Notes under the pieces: model-generated
What the model saw: only the letters and a program-made list of their open reading frames with translations
The model's database searches: none
What the model was told of the DNA's origin: nothing
Program-made: the position numbers and the translations under genes
Shown here: piece by piece, positions 59,936-64,000 of the stretch
Layout: each line of letters begins with the position of its first letter
Position numbering within the stretch: the stretch's first letter is position 1
Source: Diacronema lutheri
Lineage: Eukaryota; Haptophyta; Pavlovophyceae; Pavlovales; Pavlovaceae
DNA: 64,000 nucleotides
Assembly (NCBI GenBank): GCA_019448385.1
Contig: JAGTXO010000001.1
Coordinates: forward strand, 248,001-312,000
Direction of reading: 5' to 3'

Positions 59936-60529
59936 TCACGACAGCTTCTTGCCCTTGATGTACTTGGCGAGCTTCCCGGCCAAATAGGTGAGCTTGTTGC
60001 GGCGCGCCTTCACCATCTGCGGCTTGACGACCTCAACGCCCTTGAGCAGCGGCGAGAAGGACTTGAAAAAAGCCAGCACCTCCTCGCCCCCGACCACGTT
60101 CCTCACCCAGAAGCCCGACGCGTAGCCGTTGCGCTTCGTACCGACGCAGATTCCGCGGAAGAGGTTGTCCTTCTTCTGCGTCGTGGAGTAGACGTAGCGC
60201 ACGGCGACGGCGTCGCCGGAGCGAAAGTGCCTGCACGCGCGCCAGGGCTCGCTCCCAAAGAGCCTCTCTCGCTCCTCCTCCATCAGCTGCGTCATCAGCT
60301 TTCGCCCGCGCTTGGGCGCGGCCTGCTCGACGATCCACTCGTTGTCGCCGCGCCGCTTCATCGGGCCCCACAGGAAGCCCGAGACTTTGGCCGAGCCGCT
60401 CTCCGCAATCAGCCGCGGCGCGACTTTGGCCAAGCCACTCTTCGCGGTCAGCCGCGGCGCGATGGTCGATGCCGAGCGCGCCCCGCGCGCGCAGCCGCCC
60501 GCCGCGACGCGCACGAGACGGGCGAGCAT
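59936..60529 (-). CDS. Ribosomal protein bL19, organellar (probably mitochondrial)
   Basis: 197 residues, one exon. The C-terminal 110 residues match bL19 of the bacterial-type large subunit, which sits at the subunit interface: HFRSGDAVAVRYVY, NLFRGICVGTKRNGYASGF, VRNVVGGEEVLAFF, SPLLKGVEVVK and RRNKLTYLAGKL. The N-terminal 40 residues are rich in Arg, Ala and Ser with no acidic residue, typical of a mitochondrial presequence; no ER signal peptide precedes it, which argues against the plastid. Within it a 33-bp stretch is duplicated (APRLTAKSGLAKV / APRLIAESGSAKV). Confidence 0.9.
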   Translation of the reverse strand: MLARLVRVAAGGCARGARSASTIAPRLTAKSGLAKVAPRLIAESGSAKVSGFLWGPMKRRGDNEWIVEQAAPKRGRKLMTQLMEEERERLFGSEPWRACRHFRSGDAVAVRYVYSTTQKKDNLFRGICVGTKRNGYASGFWVRNVVGGEEVLAFFKSFSPLLKGVEVVKPQMVKARRNKLTYLAGKLAKYIKGKKLS

Positions 60530-60596
60530 TCACGATGGCCGTGACGAGCGATTTTCACCTTTCCCCGTGGCTGGTCGCGAGTCCCGACCCTCACGT

Positions 60597-61541
60597 ATGC
60601 CGCTGCTCGCCACCCAGCTCGTCGCGGCGCTCGCCCTGGCGGCAGGGCGGCCTGCGGCGCGGCGCAGCTCGAAAGCGTGCGCGCGGTCAACGATCCTCGC
60701 CTCGGCCGGCGCCGCCATTTGCGCGGTGGACATCTGCACGCCCGACGTGCGAGCGCTCGCGTCATTTTACGAGGAGTGCCTCGGCATGGAGCGCTCAGAA
60801 CGCGCCGGGTGCATAGAGATGGGGTTTGCGGGCGGGGCGACGCGCTTGAAGCTGATCGAGGCACCCGCCGCTGCGTTCCGCGTGGGCGCCGGCTTCGAAT
60901 CGATCGCGCTTGACCTCCCAGACGTGGGCGCGGCGGTCGCGGGCGTCGCCGCGGCAGGCGGCACGGTCATCCTGCCGCCCGAGCAGTGTGCCGTGGGGCC
61001 GAGCAAGATCCCGGATGAGCCTGTCGGCACAACGCACGCCACGCTCGAGGCGCTAGTGAGCGATCCGCAAGGCTATCGCTTCCGCCTCATTCAGCGCGCC
61101 GGCGGCGCGAGCCGCGTCGCCAAGGTCGTGCTGCGCGTCACCGACCTCGAATTGAGCCGCGCCTTCTACGCCGAGCTTCTGGGGATGAGCGTTCTGCGCT
61201 GGCGCTCCAACCTGATGAGCACACCGCCGTCAACTACCCTCACGATGCAGATCGGCGACCCGGCCGTGCTCAACGGTGCACCCGTGCTCGAGGAGGCGGA
61301 GAGCGCGCCGCACGCGCCCGCGGTCCTCGAGCTCATCTACACCTTCGACATGCGCAAGACGGACGCCGGCGAGGGCGGCGCGGGTCGGCTCACGCTTGCC
61401 GCTGCCGGCGTGCACGACATTGCGACGAGAGCTCCATCCGCGCTCGGCACGGTTGTTGAGAACGCACCGGGCGGCACCGCAGCGCTCCTGCGCGATCCGG
61501 ACGGCTTCGAGGTGAGGCTCGTCGGGACACACGGCGTATGA
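60597..61541 (+). CDS. Two-module glyoxalase I/VOC-fold protein, organelle-targeted
   Basis: 314 residues, one exon. After a signal-like N-terminus (MPLLATQLVAALALAAG, then Arg/Ser/Ala-rich) come two vicinal-oxygen-chelate modules: VDICTPDVRALASFYEECLGM (about 40-165) and VVLRVTDLELSRAFYAELLGM (about 175-312). Acidic and Gln/His positions resemble lactoylglutathione lyase, which detoxifies methylglyoxal, but the metal ligands were not all assigned. Each module ends in the DPQGYRFRLI / DPDGFEVRLV strand. Plastid targeting is inferred. The start at 60597 gives a short 67-bp head-to-head gap with the bL19 gene. Confidence 0.85.
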   Translation: MPLLATQLVAALALAAGRPAARRSSKACARSTILASAGAAICAVDICTPDVRALASFYEECLGMERSERAGCIEMGFAGGATRLKLIEAPAAAFRVGAGFESIALDLPDVGAAVAGVAAAGGTVILPPEQCAVGPSKIPDEPVGTTHATLEALVSDPQGYRFRLIQRAGGASRVAKVVLRVTDLELSRAFYAELLGMSVLRWRSNLMSTPPSTTLTMQIGDPAVLNGAPVLEEAESAPHAPAVLELIYTFDMRKTDAGEGGAGRLTLAAAGVHDIATRAPSALGTVVENAPGGTAALLRDPDGFEVRLVGTHGV

Positions 61542-61921
61542 TCGCCCCACACATGCGTTGCGGCGATCTGCGGTCATTCGGGCTTCTCAAGTGGAGATGC
61601 GAAGATGGGCGCCCGGCATGCCACAACCGCCAGTGATCCTCGGTTGCGGGCCGGTTCGCGCAACCAGCGCCGCGCTACACATCGCCAGGTGCGCCAGAAG
61701 CATCGACAGCCTGTTCGCCTCGGGCTGAGCGCGCTTCGAGCTGAGCGCGCCGTCGCCCGCTTCAAGCGCGCGGCCGACGATGGCACCTCAAGCAAGGACC
61801 CGACGCGCGTCGGCGCGTCGGCGCGTGTGACGGCGGTGGCCGCTGCGCCCACTGTCTCCGCGCCATGCTCGCATCCCGAAGCCGCATGACTCGTAATGGC
61901 GCCAGCGCGCCCACTCACCGC
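61542..61921. other. Intergenic 380 bp between convergent genes, no gene seen
   Basis: Lies between the stops of the glyoxalase-like and SEC61 gamma genes, so it should hold two 3' ends. A 95-codon plus-strand frame at 61605-61889 is Arg/Ala-rich without domain character and was not called. Small direct repeats (GCGCGTCGGCGCGTCGGCGC near 61805) are present. Confidence 0.5.
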
Positions 61922-62375
61922 TCAATTGAGCCCGACGATGATGTTGTTGATGGGGATGAAGATGAGCTTGACGAAGAAGCCGATGAAGCCCATGATCGCA
62001 AAGCCGAGCGAAGTCGCGATCGCAATCTTGGTGAATTCTGGCGGGCGAGGGGGTAGGCGCGCGGCAGCGCGGCCAGGGCCGGTCAACGCCGCGCCGCTGA
62101 TAGGCGCCCCGCGGCTTTGACGAGCGCGAGGGGCGGTGTTGACGGTCCAGCCCGGCGAAGCCGCGGCACCCCAGCGCGCCTCACCACTGCGGTCCGGCTT
62201 GGTGCATCGCTTGATCAGGCGGATGCTATCGCGCGCAAACTCTGTGGACGGCTGTGGTACATGGACGATGGCGCGGGGGCGCGAGGATGTGATCGGGGCG
62301 CCTGCGGTCCCAACCACCTCATCCGCTTTGCGCGCGCGTCGCACACACCTTCACGATGAAGTCGAGGGCCTCCAT
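61922..62375 (-). CDS. SEC61G: Protein transport protein SEC61 subunit gamma
   Basis: Small tail-anchored subunit of the ER translocon. Three exons, 62349-62375, 62185-62251 and 61922-62037, give 69 residues, the standard length. Exon 1 encodes MEALDFIVK; intron 62252-62348 (donor GTGTGT, acceptor CAG) leads to [16 protein letters not shown]; intron 62038-62184 (donor GTGAGG) leads to [17 protein letters not shown]. The invariant [15 protein letters not shown] and the transmembrane [17 protein letters not shown] are present. The start is 55 bp from that of the divergent SRA gene. The 9-codon first exon is easy to miss; without it the protein would lack an ATG. Confidence 0.95.
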
Positions 62376-62430
62376 CTCGCTGTGCCACGTGTGGCGAGTC
62401 CGGACTGGCGGGGAACGATTCCGGGGCTCG

Positions 62431-63450
62431 ATGGCGGCCGACGAGGTGTGTGGCGCGCTCGCGAGGTGGTATCTCGAATGGCAGCGGCACCAGCAGCAAG
62501 AGCACGGAGCTGCGCGCGCGCTGAATGCAGTGCTACGCGCGCACGGCGCGCCCGGAGCTGCGTGGGGCGGCGACGCCCTCGGCTGCTCGGTCGGTCAGGT
62601 CTTTCACGACCGCGTCGAGCTCGCGCTTACGAGGGTGCACCGCCATTTCCTCGCGAACTTTGCGTTTACGCCCGCTGGCGGCGTCGAGTCGCTCGTGATT
62701 GACGGTGCGCACGACGTGTCCGACGACGGCGCGTCCTTCACGCTCACGCCGCGCCCGGACGCCGACGCGGCGGACGGCGCATGTGAGCGCATTCATGCTG
62801 CGCTGGGCGCGAACGTCGCGCTGCGCCGGCCAATTCGTGTCGTGCGCTCGCGCCAACTCGGCTCGCCGTTCGCGCCGGAGATCGGCTTTCGGTACGACGG
62901 CCTCTATTCCCCTTGCAGGTCGGGCTCGCGCGGCCGATGGGCGTTCTCGCGCCTGCCCAACCAGCCACAGATTGGCCGGCCCGTGGCCGCAGGCGCGGAC
63001 GTCGGCGCGCAGGCGCGGCTCGCGGCCTCATCCGCGGCCAAGCCGGCGCGCATGAACGAGCCGGATTTGGATAAGGCCGGTCTGGATGGCGCGCCGCATG
63101 ACGCGCATGCCACGGCCGCGCGCGCGGCCACGGCGCCCGCGGGCGGCGCGCAGCAGCGGCTGATCGACACGTTTGCGCTCGCGTGCGGCTCAGTCGTCGA
63201 GCAGGCAGAGACGCCGGCGGTCGCCGAGCTCGAGGATTTGACCGTGGAAGAGCTGTTGGAGGTGCGCGCGGCGTTGCTGCTGCGGCACGACCCCGTGACT
63301 GTGCTGCAGGCCTGCACGCTGCTCACCCTCGAGCAGGGGCGCGTGCGGAGCGCGCTCGAGGCGCTGCACGACGCCGCGCGCGCCGCGCCGACCACCATCG
63401 CGGCGATCGAGCCCTGGCCTCGGCGATGCATGGGCGGACTACAGGAATGA
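62431..63450 (+). CDS. SRA (SAD/YDG) domain protein, probable methyl-DNA reader
   Basis: 339 residues, one exon. Residues about 55-175 resemble an SRA domain: VIDGAHDVSDDGASFTLTP, a helix (ERIHAALGANVAL), RPIRVVRSRQLGSPFAPE, GFRYDGLYSP near residue 155 and FSRLPNQPQI. SRA domains flip out 5-methylcytosine in UHRF1 and in plant SUVH proteins. No RING, PHD or SET domain accompanies it. The C-terminal 90 residues include a helical UBA-like stretch (LEDLTVEELLEVRAALLLR then VTVLQACTLLTLEQGRVRSALEAL). An in-frame ATG at 62356 would overlap the neighbour's first exon and was not used. Stops of this and the CHORD gene are 20 bp apart. Confidence 0.78.
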   Translation: MAADEVCGALARWYLEWQRHQQQEHGAARALNAVLRAHGAPGAAWGGDALGCSVGQVFHDRVELALTRVHRHFLANFAFTPAGGVESLVIDGAHDVSDDGASFTLTPRPDADAADGACERIHAALGANVALRRPIRVVRSRQLGSPFAPEIGFRYDGLYSPCRSGSRGRWAFSRLPNQPQIGRPVAAGADVGAQARLAASSAAKPARMNEPDLDKAGLDGAPHDAHATAARAATAPAGGAQQRLIDTFALACGSVVEQAETPAVAELEDLTVEELLEVRAALLLRHDPVTVLQACTLLTLEQGRVRSALEALHDAARAAPTTIAAIEPWPRRCMGGLQE

Positions 63451-63470
63451 CAGAGGGGGCGCAGTGTTCG

Positions 63471-64000
63471 TCAGGCGACCATGGGCTCGTGCGGGCCCGT
63501 CTCGCAGCCGGGGATGCGCATGAATTCGTCAAAATCCCATGCGGTCTTCTTGCAGCACGGCCACTTCTTGGTGCCGTCATGGAACACGGGTGCCATCGCG
63601 TGGTGGGTGCACGCGGTAGGCGCGTTTGCCTCAATTGAGTAGTCTTGCTGGCACCCTGGCGCGCAAGCGCCGCGCACGCGCGCGGGACGGCGGCGGCTGT
63701 CGGTCAGCAAGGCGGGCACGCCCGGAGCGCCCCGCTGCGCGCGCGCGCGCGCGCACCTGCATGCTTGCATCTGGCCATGCCGGCGGGCAGCACGGGCGGC
63801 TTGGGTTTAGGCGGCGCAGCGACAGGCGGCTCGGGCTGAGTTGACGGAGCGGACGAAGGCGTCGGCGCGGGTGCGGACGGCGGGACCGACTGCACGCGCT
63901 CCGCCGCGCGTGCGGCCGCCTCCTTGACCGCGGCGTTGGCCTTGACTTCGGCCGCGGGCGGGGTGAGGGAATGCGGGCCGCGTTTGCATCCTGGCACGGC
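63471..64000 (-). CDS. RAR1-like two-CHORD protein, 5' part beyond window
   Basis: Zinc-binding co-chaperone of the RAR1/CHORDC1 family, which works with HSP90 and SGT1. Exons seen: 63757 to beyond 64000, and 63471-63655; intron 63656-63756 joins ARCKHAG to CQQDYSIEAN. The last exon gives a full C-terminal CHORD domain: CKHAGCQQDYS, ACTHHAMAPVFHDGTKKW, PCCKKTAWDFDEFMRIPGC and H. The upstream part begins PGCKRGPHS, the end of a first CHORD domain, then an Ala/Pro-rich linker. The protein stops right after the second CHORD, so there is no CS domain, as in plant RAR1 and unlike animal CHORDC1. RAR1 is known in plant immune-receptor stability; a comparable role here is inference. Confidence 0.88.

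Noticed and set aside
61605-61889. 95-codon frame between convergent genes
   Set aside because: Arg/Ala-rich composition without domain or targeting features; likely 3' UTR sequence.
1-64000. Bacterial origin of the window
   Set aside because: High GC and dense genes suggest it, but spliced SEC61 gamma, CHORD, Hip, DHHC and ArfGAP genes show a eukaryotic nuclear genome.

Overview
The window comes from a very GC-rich (roughly 70%) eukaryotic nuclear genome, most likely a flagellated alga with a complex plastid; a haptophyte such as a pavlovophyte fits well. The evidence is short spliceosomal introns (about 75-520 nt), a SEC61 gamma gene, SET, SRA, ArfGAP, DHHC, WW, FYVE and CHORD proteins, a cilium-type CCDC113 protein, and several proteins whose N-termini look like signal peptide plus plastid transit peptide, one followed by a twin-arginine lumenal signal. 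Species was not determined. Genes are dense, on both strands, and often head to head with only 11-160 bp between start codons.

Left arm (1-13.2 kb): 3' part of a Ca2+/H+ antiporter gene, a four-exon phosphoketolase with a 33-bp minisatellite in its last intron, a malate/lactate dehydrogenase of the Ldh2 family, a CCDC113-like ciliary coiled-coil protein, a thylakoid-lumen protein, a BAR-PH-ArfGAP protein and two divergent SET-domain genes. Middle-left (13.3-31.1 kb): a CCDC186-like coiled-coil protein, a DHHC palmitoyltransferase, a CCCH zinc-finger protein with a possible degenerate JmjC domain and long DPRGMA repeats, a membrane protein of unknown function, an IQ-motif protein, and two neighbouring WD40/EF-hand genes.

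Centre (31.2-46.5 kb): a membrane protein with a Cys-rich ectodomain, then the most striking feature of the window. A 2,694-bp segment is repeated head to tail: four full units plus a fifth, incomplete and diverged one. Each unit carries, on the minus strand, a two-exon gene for a multi-pass membrane protein ending in a TIR-like domain. Copies 2-5 also begin with a duplicated, prematurely stopped fragment of the upstream membrane-protein gene. Units 2-4 look identical at every position compared; the fifth gene keeps the TIR exon almost unchanged but differs in its membrane half. This resembles a recently expanding family of membrane receptors or NADase effectors.

Right arm (47.4-64 kb): a probable plastid membrane protein, a Cys-rich PLAC8-like protein, a 1,748-residue WW-FYVE-armadillo protein, a phosphoglycerate mutase, a small unknown protein, a Rieske-flavoreductase fusion, an HSC70-interacting protein (Hip) with a His-rich insert, mitochondrial ribosomal protein bL19, a two-module glyoxalase-like protein, SEC61 gamma, an SRA-domain protein and the 3' part of a RAR1-like two-CHORD protein.

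Exon boundaries were placed by reading splice sites against protein-family continuity. Most 5' splice sites begin GTGCG rather than GTAAG or GTGAG, which is itself noteworthy. No rRNA, tRNA, CRISPR array, provirus or transposase was recognised.
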